Of a DNA stretch of 64,000 nt, positions 8,684 through 18,020 are shown in pieces. The DNA is from Halorientalis persicus (GTDB taxonomy: Archaea; Halobacteriota; Halobacteria; Halobacteriales; Haloarculaceae). Location of the stretch: contig NZ_FOCX01000007.1 of assembly GCF_900110215.1 (NCBI RefSeq), positions 100,934-164,933 of the forward strand, written 5' to 3'. Every line of letters starts with the position of its first letter. The stretch's first letter is position 1. The notes below the pieces were generated by a model, which searched no databases, was not told the origin of the DNA, and worked only from the letters and a program-made list of their open reading frames with translations. The position numbers were made by a program, and so were the translations under genes.

Positions 8684-10558
8684 ATGAACGTTGTACCGGA
8701 CACCAGCGTCGTCATCGACGGTCGCGTGTCCGACCACGTCGAATCCGGCGAGTTCGCCGGGGCGACGATCCACGTGCCGGAGGCCGTCGTCGGCGAACTG
8801 GAGTCACAGGCCAACGAGGGGCGCGACAGCGGCTGGGACGGGCTGACCGAACTCCAGGCGCTCGCCGACCTGGCCGACGCGGGGGAGATCGACCTCGAAT
8901 ACGTCGGCCGCCGCCCCGACGCGGGCGAGATCGGCGACGCGGGGGAGGGCGAGATCGACGCGCTCATCCGCGACACCGCCGCCGAGCACGACGCGACGCT
9001 GTTCACCTCCGACATCGTCCAGAGCGAGGTCGCCACGGCGAAAGGCATCGAGGTGGAGTACGTCGAGCCCATCGTCGAGGAGACCGCCGTCGAGAACCTC
9101 ACGATCGAACAGTTCCTCGACGAGACGACGATGAGCCTCCACCTGAAGACGGGGGTCCCGCCGATGGCCAAGCGGGGCGAACTCGGCGAGATGCACTACG
9201 AGGAGATCCGCGACGAGCCCTCGACGGAGGCCCAGCTGAAAGAGTGGGCCCAGGAGATCGAAAACAGCGCCCGCGCCAGCCCGGACGGGTTCATCGAACT
9301 CTCCGAACCCGGCATGACCATCGTCCAGTTCCGGGATATGCGGATCGCCATCGCCAGCCCACCGTTCGCTGACGGTCACGAAATCACCGCCGTCCGGCCC
9401 ATCGTCAAGACGGAGCTGGACGACTACGAGTTCGCGGACGAACTCCGGGACCGGCTCACCGACCACCAGCGCGGTGTCCTGATCTCCGGTGCGCCCGGGG
9501 CCGGGAAGTCCACCTTCGCACAGGCTGTCGCGGAGTTCCTCGCCGACGCCGACTTCGCGGTCAAGACGATGGAGAAACCGCGGGACCTGCAGGTCGGCCC
9601 GAACATCACCCAGTACACGGAACTGGGTGACGAGATGGCAAAAACCGCCGACTCACTGCTCATGGTCCGGCCCGACTACACCATCTACGACGAGGTCCGC
9701 AAGACCGACGACTTCGAGGTGTTCGCCGATATGCGCCTCGCGGGCGTCGGGATGATCGGGGTCGTCCACGCGACGCGGGCCATCGACTCGCTCCAGCGCC
9801 TCGTCGGCCGCGTGGAGCTGGGGATGATCCCGCAGGTCGTCGACACCGTCGTCTACATCGAGGAGGGCCGCGTCGAGAAGGTCTACGACGTGACGACGGA
9901 GGTCAAGGTGCCGGAAGGCCTGATGGAAGAAGACCTCGCCCGGCCGGTCATCATGATCCGGGACTTCGAGACGGGCCAGCCCGAGTACGAGATCTACACG
10001 TTCAACCGGCAGGTCGTCACCGTACCCATCGGTGAGGAGGGCGACGGCGGCTCCCGCGAGACCGGCGTGGACCGCATCGCCAAGCAGGAGGTCGAACGCG
10101 AGATCCGGTCGATCGCCCACGGCCACGTCGAGGTCGAGTTGCAGAACTCGAACACCGCCGTCGTGTGGGTCGAGGACGACGACATCTCGCAGGTCATCGG
10201 CAAGGGCGGCGGCCGCATCTCCGACGTGGAGAACCGGCTGGGGATCGACATCGACGTGCGGACGCTCTCGGAGAAACCCGGCGGGCGGTCGGGCGGCGGT
10301 GGTGGCGGAGGCAGTAGCGGCGGTGGCGGCGGCCAACCCGGCCAGATCGTCACGCCCGAAGTGACCTCCCGGCACGTCATCGTCCCGATGGAAGGCCACG
10401 CCGGCGAGACCGTCGAGGTGCAGGCCGACGGCAAGTACCTGTTCACCGCCACGGTCTCGCGGGGCGGGGAGATTCAGGTCTCGCGAGGGAGTGCCATCGC
10501 CGAGGAACTGGAGCAGGCCATCGACCGCGGAAAGACGATCCAGGTCGTCCCGTCGTAG
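8684..10558 (+). CDS. PIN-domain / secretion-type ATPase / KH protein (PINc-VapC family ATPase)
   Basis: This 624-residue fusion has three modules. An N-terminal PIN nuclease fold starts 'MNVVPDTSVVIDG' with acidic residues (D6, later 'GEIDALIRDTA' and 'LFTSD'). A PilT/VirB11-like RecA ATPase follows with Walker A 'GAPGAGKST' near 275 and a Walker-B-like 'DYTIYDE' near 338. A KH domain ('QVIGKGGGRISDVENRLGI') lies near residue 505. A glycine-rich spacer (about 535-555) leads to a final beta-rich domain. The combination predicts an ATP-driven RNA-binding or RNA-cleaving enzyme. The family is broadly conserved in archaea, but its cellular task is not settled. Confidence 0.87.
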   Translation: MNVVPDTSVVIDGRVSDHVESGEFAGATIHVPEAVVGELESQANEGRDSGWDGLTELQALADLADAGEIDLEYVGRRPDAGEIGDAGEGEIDALIRDTAAEHDATLFTSDIVQSEVATAKGIEVEYVEPIVEETAVENLTIEQFLDETTMSLHLKTGVPPMAKRGELGEMHYEEIRDEPSTEAQLKEWAQEIENSARASPDGFIELSEPGMTIVQFRDMRIAIASPPFADGHEITAVRPIVKTELDDYEFADELRDRLTDHQRGVLISGAPGAGKSTFAQAVAEFLADADFAVKTMEKPRDLQVGPNITQYTELGDEMAKTADSLLMVRPDYTIYDEVRKTDDFEVFADMRLAGVGMIGVVHATRAIDSLQRLVGRVELGMIPQVVDTVVYIEEGRVEKVYDVTTEVKVPEGLMEEDLARPVIMIRDFETGQPEYEIYTFNRQVVTVPIGEEGDGGSRETGVDRIAKQEVEREIRSIAHGHVEVELQNSNTAVVWVEDDDISQVIGKGGGRISDVENRLGIDIDVRTLSEKPGGRSGGGGGGGSSGGGGGQPGQIVTPEVTSRHVIVPMEGHAGETVEVQADGKYLFTATVSRGGEIQVSRGSAIAEELEQAIDRGKTIQVVPS

Positions 10559-10685
10559 GGCGAGCATCCGGCGACCGAAGGGAGTCGGTTCAGTGCCACG
10601 TCGTCACACCGGTCGCGACCGTCGTTTCGCTCCTATCTCCCGACCACACACTATCTTTATCCGACCCTTCGCCCTCTGTTGGGAT

Positions 10686-10907
10686 ATGGGACGCATCAAA
10701 CGCGCACTCGGTCGTGCTCGGTACGCAGCTATCGGCGGAGCCATCGGCGGCGCAGTCGGGGGATTGTTCAGTCGAAACGCGGCGAGTTCCGGCGCGGCAG
10801 TCGGTGCCCTGATCGGCGCGACACTCGGCGAGAAGCGGACCGACGTCGACGCCGTCGTCGAGCGAGTCAAGGAGAAAGGCGAGCAGGCGACAGCCGACGC
10901 CGATTGA
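10686..10907 (+). CDS. Small glycine-zipper membrane protein
   Basis: This 73-residue protein has a basic N-terminus ('MGRIKRALGRARYA') and a glycine-zipper hydrophobic stretch (about 15-48, 'IGGAIGGAVGG...GALIGATLG'). A charged C-terminal helix follows. Glycine zippers pack tightly in membranes or form oligomers. ATG 10686 is chosen because 'ctttat' at about 10655 gives a TATA-like element 27-30 bases upstream and the longer frame is noncoding-like. Function is unknown. Confidence 0.65.
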   Translation: MGRIKRALGRARYAAIGGAIGGAVGGLFSRNAASSGAAVGALIGATLGEKRTDVDAVVERVKEKGEQATADAD

Positions 10908-11004
10908 TCTGGCCGGTGGCGACGCAGTACCAGTGGCTCAGGGTCCAGGCGAGAACCTGACGGGACCGAACACGACGGGTGTCCCGTCGGGAGACTGCAG
11001 TGAG

Positions 11005-11283
11005 TCAGTCAGAGACGGCCGATTCGGTGCTTTCGGAGGGCTGTTCCTCGACGTCGTCGACGATCTCGTAGAGGTTCTGGCGAGCGTCGGCGAAGTAGAC
11101 GTCCTCGTCGACGGCACTCACCTCTTCGAGCCGTTCCAGGGCATATCGGACAGTACGGGCGGACAACATAGACTCTTCGACGATCCCCTTCTGGGTGAGC
11201 GGCCCGTTGTACTCCAGCACCTTGTACACGAGCTTCGCGCTCGGCGGAAGGTCCGCGATAGTCTCCCCATCGGATTCTGCCAT
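11005..11283 (-). CDS. Winged-helix DNA-binding protein (MarR/HTH type)
   Basis: This 92-residue protein is essentially one winged helix: 'SAKLVYKVLEYNGPLTQKGI' forms helices 1-2, 'LSARTVRYALERLEE' the recognition helix and 'VDEDVYFADARQNLYEI' the wing. It is a common stand-alone haloarchaeal regulator of the MarR/TrmB-like type without an effector domain. ATG 11283 is used because upstream in-frame sequence is Arg/Pro-rich and unlike coding DNA. It is divergent from the EMC6-like/ABCE1 pair (11469 onward). Its target is unknown. Confidence 0.75.
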   Translation of the reverse strand: MAESDGETIADLPPSAKLVYKVLEYNGPLTQKGIVEESMLSARTVRYALERLEEVSAVDEDVYFADARQNLYEIVDDVEEQPSESTESAVSD

Positions 11284-11468
11284 CGCGTAGACGGTGGCGC
11301 GCCTGGTCCATAAAGATTGATGCACAGACTGACGGAACAGTCCGAATCCAGCCCCGTCGCGGCCGCTCGGCGTGTGTCGGTTCGTGACGAGCCGCGACGG
11401 ACGGTCGGGCCCGCCGGAAGCGACCCGACAACGAACGGTTTTTGGGGCCCGATGGCTGACAGTGGGGT

Positions 11469-11789
11469 ATGGCAACGGACACGGCCGAACGGCGGGCAGC
11501 CCACGTCCGCGGGCTGAAGGTGACGACGCTATCCTCGATCGCCGGGATCGGGGCGGCCGTCGCGTCCTCGGCAGTCACCGCCGGGATGGAAAATCCTGCG
11601 ACCAGTGACACCGCACTGCTGGTCGTCCTCGGGGCGATCCTCGTCCAGTTCCCGATCCTGAAGGGACTGGGCGTCGATGTCGATGATTTCGGGGCGAAAG
11701 ACTACCTCTACGTCGGCTTCATGACCTTCGCACTCTGGTTCGTCTCCTGGGGCGTCCTGCTGACCGCGAACACCACGCTCCCCTTCTAA
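11469..11789 (+). CDS. EMC6-like membrane protein
   Basis: This 106-residue protein has three hydrophobic segments (about 22-42, 48-68, 78-100) and matches the archaeal EMC6-like small membrane family, related to a subunit of the eukaryotic ER membrane protein insertase. It ends one base before the start of the ABCE1 ribosome-recycling gene, so the two are almost certainly one transcript. The family assignment rests on size, topology and this neighbour; a role in membrane protein insertion is inference. Confidence 0.7.
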   Translation: MATDTAERRAAHVRGLKVTTLSSIAGIGAAVASSAVTAGMENPATSDTALLVVLGAILVQFPILKGLGVDVDDFGAKDYLYVGFMTFALWFVSWGVLLTANTTLPF

Positions 11790-11790
11790 C

Positions 11791-13617
11791 ATGGCCGAAG
11801 ACAGCATCGCCGTCGTCGACCTCGATAGATGTCAGCCCGACCGGTGTAACTACGAGTGTGCGAACTTCTGTCCACCGAACCGGACGGGCGAAGAGTGCAT
11901 CGTGACCCGGGAGGAACGGTACGACGATCCCGACCTCTACGAGGGCGGCCCCGACCAGATCTCGATCAGCGAGGAGCTCTGTCTCGGCGAATCCTGCGGC
12001 ATCTGCGTCGAGAAGTGCCCGTTCGACGCCATCGAGATCATCAACCTCCCACAGGAACTCGACGAGGAACCCGTTCACCGCTACGGCGAGAACGCCTTCG
12101 CACTTTATGGCCTCCCCGCCCCCGAGGAGGGGCAGGTCACCGGCATCCTCGGTCCGAACGGGATCGGGAAGACGACGGCCGTCCACATCCTCGCCGGCGA
12201 GATGCGCCCCAACCTCGGGCTGTTCAACCAGGAACCCGACTGGGAGGCCATTCTGGAGGAGTACCGCGGCACCGAACTCCAGGGCTACCTCGAAGAGTTG
12301 CGCGACGACGAGGTGACCGTCGCGCGCAAGCCCCAGTACGTCGACCAGATTCCCGGCCAGTTCGACGGCAAGACGCGCGAACTCCTCGAACGGACCGACG
12401 AGCGCGGAGCGCTGGACGATCTGGTCGAGCGATTCGGCATCGAGGCCGTCCTCGATCAGGACATCGACTCCATCTCCGGCGGTGAACTCCAGCGCGTGGC
12501 CATGACCGCCACGCTGGCGCGCGAGGCCGACTTCTACTTCCTCGACGAGATCACGCCGTATCTGGACATCGGCCAGCGCGTCACCGCCGCCCGGATCGTC
12601 CGCGAACTCGCCGAGGAGGAGAACCGCTCGATGCTGGTCGTCGAGCACGACCTCGCGATCCTCGATCTGCTGGCCGACAACATCCATCTGGCCTACGGGA
12701 GTCCGGGGGCGTTCGGGATCATCACGCCGCCGAAGTCGGTCCGTAACGGGATCAACGAGTACCTCTCGGGCTATCTCGAGAACGAGAATATGCGCATCCG
12801 TCAGGACGCCATCGAGTTCGAGGAACACGCGCCTCGCACCGTGACCAGCGGGCAGGTGGTCGCGGAGTACCCCGAACTCACCAAGTCCTACGGGGACGGC
12901 GAGTTCAGCCTCGAAGCCGAGGCCGGCCAGATCCACGAGGGCGAAGTCCTCGGCGTGGTCGGTCCCAACGGGATCGGGAAGTCCACCTTCGCCCAGTTGC
13001 TCGCCGGCCGACTCGACCCCGACTCGGGCGAGGTCGACGCGGACCTGGACATCTCTTACAAGCCCCAGTACATCGAGATCGACCAGCATATGCGGGTCGA
13101 CGCGTTCCTCCGGTCGATCACCGACGACTTCGGGTCGTCCTACTGGAAGACCGAGATCGCAGAGCCACTCCAGTTGAACCGGGTGATGGAGCAGAACCTC
13201 ACCGACCTCTCGGGCGGGGAGCGCCAGCGGGTCGCCATCGCGGCCTGTCTCTCGAAGGACGCCGACCTCTACCTGCTGGACGAGCCCTCGGCCCACCTGG
13301 ACGTGGAACAGCGCGTGCTGGCGACCGACGCCATTCGCCGGTACACCGAGATCCACGACGCCACCGCGCTGGTCATCGACCACGACATCTACATGATCGA
13401 CCTGCTGGCCGACCGCCTGCTCGTCTTCGACGGCGAACCCGCCGAACACGGGCAGGCCTCCGCACCCAAGGGGATGCGCGAGGGCATGAACGAGTTCCTC
13501 GCGAACCTCGACGTGACCTTCCGCCGCGACGAGCGGACCTCGCGACCGCGGGTCAACAAACCCGGCTCGCAACTCGACCGCCAGCAGAAGAAAGACGGCG
13601 AGTACTACTACAGCTGA
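11791..13617 (+). CDS. rli1: ABCE1/Rli1 ribosome-recycling ATPase
   Basis: This 608-residue protein has full-length ABCE1 architecture. An N-terminal domain carries eight cysteines for two [4Fe-4S] clusters ('DRCQPDRCNYECANFCP' and 'CGICVEKCP'). Two ABC cassettes follow: Walker A 'GPNGIGKTT' near 123 and 'GPNGIGKST' near 391, with signatures 'ISGGELQRVAM' and 'LSGGERQRVAI'. The enzyme splits the 70S ribosome after aRF1 or Pelota. Unlike transporters it has no membrane part. All key motifs are intact. The final ten bases overlap the convergent gene at 13608. Confidence 0.96.
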   Translation: MAEDSIAVVDLDRCQPDRCNYECANFCPPNRTGEECIVTREERYDDPDLYEGGPDQISISEELCLGESCGICVEKCPFDAIEIINLPQELDEEPVHRYGENAFALYGLPAPEEGQVTGILGPNGIGKTTAVHILAGEMRPNLGLFNQEPDWEAILEEYRGTELQGYLEELRDDEVTVARKPQYVDQIPGQFDGKTRELLERTDERGALDDLVERFGIEAVLDQDIDSISGGELQRVAMTATLAREADFYFLDEITPYLDIGQRVTAARIVRELAEEENRSMLVVEHDLAILDLLADNIHLAYGSPGAFGIITPPKSVRNGINEYLSGYLENENMRIRQDAIEFEEHAPRTVTSGQVVAEYPELTKSYGDGEFSLEAEAGQIHEGEVLGVVGPNGIGKSTFAQLLAGRLDPDSGEVDADLDISYKPQYIEIDQHMRVDAFLRSITDDFGSSYWKTEIAEPLQLNRVMEQNLTDLSGGERQRVAIAACLSKDADLYLLDEPSAHLDVEQRVLATDAIRRYTEIHDATALVIDHDIYMIDLLADRLLVFDGEPAEHGQASAPKGMREGMNEFLANLDVTFRRDERTSRPRVNKPGSQLDRQQKKDGEYYYS

Positions 13618-14000
13618 ATTTCCGCGGCGATCTCCTCGGTCAGGAACGCCTCGATCTCCGTGGCAGCCTCGACACCGACCGAGCTGTCGCGGTCGAGCGT
13701 GATCAAAAAGCCCGCCTTCTCGTCGGGCTGGTCCGGCCAGGAGAACACCCACACGTCCTCGAAGATGCGAACGGTACCGTGGAACTCGCCAAGGTCCGCG
13801 GCCCCCGACTGCGTGCCCAGGTTCAGGTAGTTGACGATCACTTCGTCGACGAACGACTGGACGTCGTCGTCGGAGTACTGCGACCGGAGATCCGCACGCA
13901 TCTGCGCCTCGAAATCCGTCGGATGGTACCGGATCACAGTCCGGAGCGCCTCCCCGTATCGGTCCCGGAGCTCCGACCAGACGCGTTCGCACACGCTCAT
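13608..14000 (-). CDS. Conserved haloarchaeal protein of unknown function
   Basis: This 130-residue soluble protein begins 'MSVCERVWSELRDRYGEALR'. It is acidic, with a central beta-rich part ('FHGTVRIFEDVWVFSWPD') and a C-terminal helix. No catalytic motif or membrane segment is visible. ATG 14000 is preferred to 14030 because the extra residues are Cys/Gly-rich. It ends inside the last codons of rli1 on the opposite strand. I do not recognise the family and assign no function. Confidence 0.65.
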   Translation of the reverse strand: MSVCERVWSELRDRYGEALRTVIRYHPTDFEAQMRADLRSQYSDDDVQSFVDEVIVNYLNLGTQSGAADLGEFHGTVRIFEDVWVFSWPDQPDEKAGFLITLDRDSSVGVEAATEIEAFLTEEIAAEIQL

Positions 14001-14096
14001 GCCTCCAGTCGAGTCGGTGCAGAAACACATCGATTGGGACGAGTTCGCGCGAGTGAGGGCCGGCCGGCTTTTGTCCCGGGGGTCGCTACCACGGAT

Positions 14097-14339
14097 ATGG
14101 TCGGTTCGAGAACCGTGACCGCGGCGGTCGGACTCGCGGTGAGTCTGCTCGTCACCGTCGTGCTGTGGTGGTACTTCGAGACACTGGCGGTATTTCTCTT
14201 TCTCCCGTTCGTCCCGTTCCTGTTCCGGGGCGACGGCGACGACGAGACCGAACGCGTCCGGGAGTGTCCACAGTGTGGATTCCGGACGACCGCCGACGAG
14301 TACGAGTTCTGTCCGCGGGACGGGGCCCGACTCGACTAG
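14097..14339 (+). CDS. Small membrane protein with C-terminal zinc ribbon
   Basis: This 80-residue protein has two hydrophobic segments near residues 5-45 ('VGLAVSLLVTVVLWWYFETL' and 'AVFLFLPFVPFLF'). A CxxC...C zinc ribbon follows ('CPQCGFRTTADEYEFCPRDG'). The layout places a metal-binding knuckle on one membrane face. It is common in haloarchaea with no assigned function. The stop overlaps the end of the convergent CNNM gene by four bases. Confidence 0.72.
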   Translation: MVGSRTVTAAVGLAVSLLVTVVLWWYFETLAVFLFLPFVPFLFRGDGDDETERVRECPQCGFRTTADEYEFCPRDGARLD

Positions 14340-15418
14340 TCGAGTCGCCGTTCTTCCGCCGAGAGGTCGACGTTCTCGTCGAGGGGGTCCTCGATGTCGC
14401 CCATGACGGCTTCCAGCGCGTCGGTCGCGGTGAGCAGGCCGACGACCTCGCCCTCGGAAAGGACCAGCGCGAGTTCCTGACTCTCGGCCTGGAACTGGTC
14501 GACGGCGTCGCTGATGATCGTGTCGGGCGTCATCGTCATCGGCGGCGCGGCGATCTCCTCGAAGGCGGTGTCGCCGGCCCGGAGGTCGTCGATCCGGTCG
14601 ACCACCGAGGGGACGTAGACGATGCCGAGGAAGTCCTCGGGGCCCTCGCCGACCAGCGGGAAGCGAGTGTGTGGGCTGGAGCCGATCCGGTCCAGGTTCT
14701 CCGCGACGGACGCCGCCGTCGAGAGAAAGACCACGTCATCGACGGGCGTCATGACTTCGCTGATGGGTTCCTCGCCGACCCGGAGGGCGTTGCGAATCTC
14801 CTCGCGTCGTTCCTCAGAGAGGTCGCCCTGTTCGAGCAGGTAGTCCAGCCGGTTGCGCAGGTCCGCGCGGGACTCGATGATGTCCTCTTCGGCTTCGAGC
14901 CACGCGCCGGTCATCTCGACGCCGAACAGTTTCAGCGTCCACTTGGCGATCCCGTCACCGACCTTGATGATCGGCGAGATGAGCCAGGCGAACCAGTACA
15001 ACGGCGTCGCACCCCAGCGGGTGACGAACTTCGTCCGCTCGACGCCGAGGTAGGTCGGGGTCTGTTCGCCGTGGGTCAGGTGGACGAGGTTGATGATCAG
15101 GAAGGCGATGATCCCGCCGGCACCGATCGAAGCCAGCGCGGTGTTTGCGATGTACGGTTCGAAGATGGCCGCCAGCGCCGGTTCGGCGACGATCCCGACC
15201 GCGATGGACGAGGCGGTGATCCCCACCTGACAGCTGGTCAGGTAGATCTCCAGGTCGTCGGTCATCTCCCAGGCGCGGCGGAGTCCTGGCTTGTCGAACT
15301 CCGCTTCGGGGTACTGTCGGACGCGAGTCAGGGCGAACTCGATGGCGACGAAAAAGCCGTTCGCGAGGATCAACGCGAGGCCCGCCGCCAGTCGAATCCA
15401 CAGTTCGAGCGCGTTCAC
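14336..15418 (-). CDS. CNNM/CorC family transporter-like protein (DUF21 plus CBS pair)
   Basis: This 360-residue protein has an N-terminal DUF21 membrane domain (about 1-175) with four hydrophobic segments and the 'LTSCQVGITASSIAVG' signature. A tandem CBS module follows (about 205-335, 'EVMTPVDDVV' then 'MTMTPDTIISDAV'). Members are linked to magnesium or sodium-coupled divalent cation export; the old name is hemolysin-like. The C-terminal CorC_HlyC domain found in longer relatives is absent. No other ion transport gene is adjacent. Confidence 0.85.
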   Translation of the reverse strand: MNALELWIRLAAGLALILANGFFVAIEFALTRVRQYPEAEFDKPGLRRAWEMTDDLEIYLTSCQVGITASSIAVGIVAEPALAAIFEPYIANTALASIGAGGIIAFLIINLVHLTHGEQTPTYLGVERTKFVTRWGATPLYWFAWLISPIIKVGDGIAKWTLKLFGVEMTGAWLEAEEDIIESRADLRNRLDYLLEQGDLSEERREEIRNALRVGEEPISEVMTPVDDVVFLSTAASVAENLDRIGSSPHTRFPLVGEGPEDFLGIVYVPSVVDRIDDLRAGDTAFEEIAAPPMTMTPDTIISDAVDQFQAESQELALVLSEGEVVGLLTATDALEAVMGDIEDPLDENVDLSAEERRLD

Positions 15419-15552
15419 GGGCGGCCTTTGGCGGACCTGTCAAAAAGACGTGGTGGTCTCGGCCGTGGGGGAACCCAGGTGGATCGGGCCTACATCGAAC
15501 GCTGAAACGCAACGGGGCGTTATGGAGCGAGAGCCGGTAGCACACACGTCAG

Positions 15553-16326
15553 ATGGACCGGGATTACCACGTCCACTCGACGTACTCGGACGGACGCTTC
15601 CTGTTCCAGATGGTTCGGGCGGCTGCCGAGGCCGGCCTCGCGGGCGTGGGAATCGCCGATCACTGCAACGTCTCGGACCGCGAGGAGATCAGAGAGCAGA
15701 AGAACCTGCTCGGGTTCAACCTCGACGAGACCTACGAGCGCCGTCGGGAGGCGATCCAGCGACTCCGCGAGGAGTCAGAGATCGCCATCTACGACGGTGT
15801 CGAGATGGACTACCATCCCGAGGAGGAGGCCGCGATCCGCGCGTTTCTCGACGAGGCGGACTTCCAGTACACCATCGGCAGCGTCCACTACCTCGACGGC
15901 GTCAACGTCCACGTCGAACCATACTTCGCCGACCAGTCCGAGAGCGACCGCCAGGCCGCCGTCGACCGCTACTTCGACCACCTCGTGGCGCTGATCGACT
16001 CCGAACTGTTCGACGTGGCTGCCCACGTCGATCTCGTGGAGCGCAATCCCGCGCTCCGGAATCTCGCGACCGAGGGCCACTACCGACGCGTCGCCGAGGC
16101 CTTCGTCGACTCGCCGACCATTCCCGAACTCAACGCCGGCCGTGCGCTGGCCGACTACGGGGAGTTTCACCCGTCGCCGGCCTTCCTGGACGTGCTGACC
16201 GACTACGACATCCCGATCACGGTCGGCTCGGACGCCCACCAGCCCGAGGAGATCGGCGAACGCCACCCCCACATCGACAGATACCTGGATGCGCGGCGGA
16301 TCGAGCCGGTGACGCTGGACCTGTAA
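15553..16326 (+). CDS. PHP-domain phosphatase, histidinol-phosphatase-like
   Basis: This 257-residue PHP protein carries the four classic metal motifs: 'DYHVHSTYSDGR' (about 3-14), 'GIADHCN' (about 34-40), 'GVEMDY' (about 85), and a late 'GSDAHQPEEIG' (about 228). Family members hydrolyse phosphomonoesters such as histidinol phosphate. No his gene is nearby, so the substrate is uncertain. The start is supported by GTTATGG about 27-35 bases upstream. Confidence 0.82.
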   Translation: MDRDYHVHSTYSDGRFLFQMVRAAAEAGLAGVGIADHCNVSDREEIREQKNLLGFNLDETYERRREAIQRLREESEIAIYDGVEMDYHPEEEAAIRAFLDEADFQYTIGSVHYLDGVNVHVEPYFADQSESDRQAAVDRYFDHLVALIDSELFDVAAHVDLVERNPALRNLATEGHYRRVAEAFVDSPTIPELNAGRALADYGEFHPSPAFLDVLTDYDIPITVGSDAHQPEEIGERHPHIDRYLDARRIEPVTLDL

Positions 16327-16341
16327 GAATCGAGGTCGGTC

Positions 16342-17010
16342 CTACTGGAACCGCACGCCCAGGTCGTGCATCCCGTCGTTGTTCTTGGCGACGTTGATCA
16401 GGAGGGGCGTGATCGCCTCGATCTCGGCGGCGTTGGCGAGCGGGCCGGCGTCGACGGGGCGCAGGCCCTCGATCGCCTCGGTCAGCCGGGTCACGGTAGC
16501 GACGGCGTCGGCGTCGTCGCCGACGATGGCCGTGTCGATGTCCAGATCGGCGTCGAGGTTGGCCAGCCGGGCCGCAGGGAGGTTGTGGTACGCGCCGACG
16601 ACGGGGACGTCCGCGGGGGCGGCCTCGGCGGCCAGCGCGGTCACGCTGCCCGCACCGGGGCGGTTGTAGTGGAAGCCGTCCTCGTCGCGTTTCATCCCGA
16701 CGGCGGGGGTGACGAGGACGGTGTTCTCGCCCAGTTCGGCTTCGATGGCCTCGACGGTGTCGGCGAGGTGGTAGGCCGGGACTGCGAGGACGACCACGTC
16801 GGCGGCCGCGGCGGCGTCGACGTTGTCGTGGCCCGTAACCTCGACCTCGACGCCGCGGCTGTCGAGTTCGGTCTCGTACTCCCGGGCCTTGGTTTCGGCG
16901 CGGCTCGCCTCGCGGGAGCCGATCAACACGTCGTGGTCGGTGTCGTAGGCGAAGCGAAGCGCCAGTCCTTCACCGATGTCACCGGTGCCACCCAGCAGTG
17001 CGATTTGCAT
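16342..17010 (-). CDS. npdG: F420H2:NADP+ oxidoreductase (Fno-type)
   Basis: This 222-residue Rossmann-fold enzyme begins 'MQIALLGGTGDIGEGLALRF', the dinucleotide-binding start characteristic of coenzyme F420-dependent NADP reductases. 'IGSREASRAETKA' shows the arginine that binds the NADP phosphate. 'VVLAVPAYHLADTV' and 'VTPAVGMKRD' are further family patches. It would move hydride between F420 and NADP in the cytosol, supplying NADPH. Length is standard. It stands alone here. Confidence 0.88.
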   Translation of the reverse strand: MQIALLGGTGDIGEGLALRFAYDTDHDVLIGSREASRAETKAREYETELDSRGVEVEVTGHDNVDAAAAADVVVLAVPAYHLADTVEAIEAELGENTVLVTPAVGMKRDEDGFHYNRPGAGSVTALAAEAAPADVPVVGAYHNLPAARLANLDADLDIDTAIVGDDADAVATVTRLTEAIEGLRPVDAGPLANAAEIEAITPLLINVAKNNDGMHDLGVRFQ

Positions 17011-17067
17011 ACTCGTAGGTACGGCGAGACCCCGAAAAGCGTTGCGCGAGCGGTCGACGTTGCCGCG

Positions 17068-17937
17068 TCAGTCGTCCAGCCGACCGGGGAGGTCGTTGAC
17101 GGAGTCGATCACCAGATCCGCCCCCGCGCGTTCGTACTTCTCGCGACCCGACTCGCCGGTGAGGCCGCCGGTGAGCACGCCCACACCGTAGTAGGTCCGG
17201 TCGGGGTCGGCCTCGGCGGCGTTGCCGGCGGTGCGCACGTCGTCGAGCGTGTCGCCGGCGAAGGCGACGGCGTCGGCCCCGAACCGCTCGGCCAGCGTCG
17301 TCAGCGCGCGCGGATGGGGTTTTCCCTCCTCCCAGTCGTCCATCGTGAAGCGGTGGTCGTCGGGCACGTCCAGACCAACGCGGTCGAGCGCGATGTCGGC
17401 CTCGGCGGCGGGGCGGCCGGTGAGCACGCCCACGTCGAACTTGCGCTGGAGGCGCGAGAGTGCTTCGGGGTCGACGAGCTTCGGTTCGTCGTTGATGAAC
17501 CCTGCCGTATCGAGGTCGGGATCGCCGCCCTCCAGTTCGCGGTACAGGTCGCTCCCGAGGTAGAGTTGCTGGAAGACCTCGCGCAGGCGCTCGGTGTCCC
17601 AGGCGTCGTAGATGCGTTCGCGCTCGGCCGGGCCGACGGCGTTGACCACGACCGTCTCGGCGGCGTCGAGGCCGCCGCCGGTCGCGGCGATCATGTCGGT
17701 GAACGATTCGAGATCACGGTCGAGTCCGTACTGGGTGGCCAGCACGTACAGCGCCGCCGCGTAGGTGAGTTCCCAGTCGTTGTTGAATCCCCCGGCGTCC
17801 TTGAACTGCTGGATGGCCGCCCGGTCGACCGTGTCCCCGTAGACGTGTTCGATAGACTCGACGATAGCCCGGCGGTAGGAGTCGGCGACATCGACGAGCA
17901 CTCCGTCGATGTCGAGCACGACCGCGTCTACCTGCAT
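17068..17937 (-). CDS. HAD-superfamily hydrolase (TIGR01548-like)
   Basis: This 289-residue protein has HAD motif I '[12 protein letters not shown]' near residue 7 with nucleophile and acid Asp two residues apart. Motif II is a threonine in '[12 protein letters not shown]', and the motif III/IV region is 'GKPHP...[12 protein letters not shown]'. Family knowledge suggests phosphatase action on a small metabolite, possibly phosphoglycolate-like, but no substrate can be read. ATG 17937 gives a clean HAD N-terminus ('[12 protein letters not shown]'). Confidence 0.82.
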   Translation of the reverse strand: MQVDAVVLDIDGVLVDVADSYRRAIVESIEHVYGDTVDRAAIQQFKDAGGFNNDWELTYAAALYVLATQYGLDRDLESFTDMIAATGGGLDAAETVVVNAVGPAERERIYDAWDTERLREVFQQLYLGSDLYRELEGGDPDLDTAGFINDEPKLVDPEALSRLQRKFDVGVLTGRPAAEADIALDRVGLDVPDDHRFTMDDWEEGKPHPRALTTLAERFGADAVAFAGDTLDDVRTAGNAAEADPDRTYYGVGVLTGGLTGESGREKYERAGADLVIDSVNDLPGRLDD

Positions 17938-18020
17938 ACTGTTCTCATAACGGGCCGCCTTGAAAACCGCTTCTGACCTGTCGAGTTCTGAAGGGAGTGG
18001 TGTGCCATCACACCACACAG

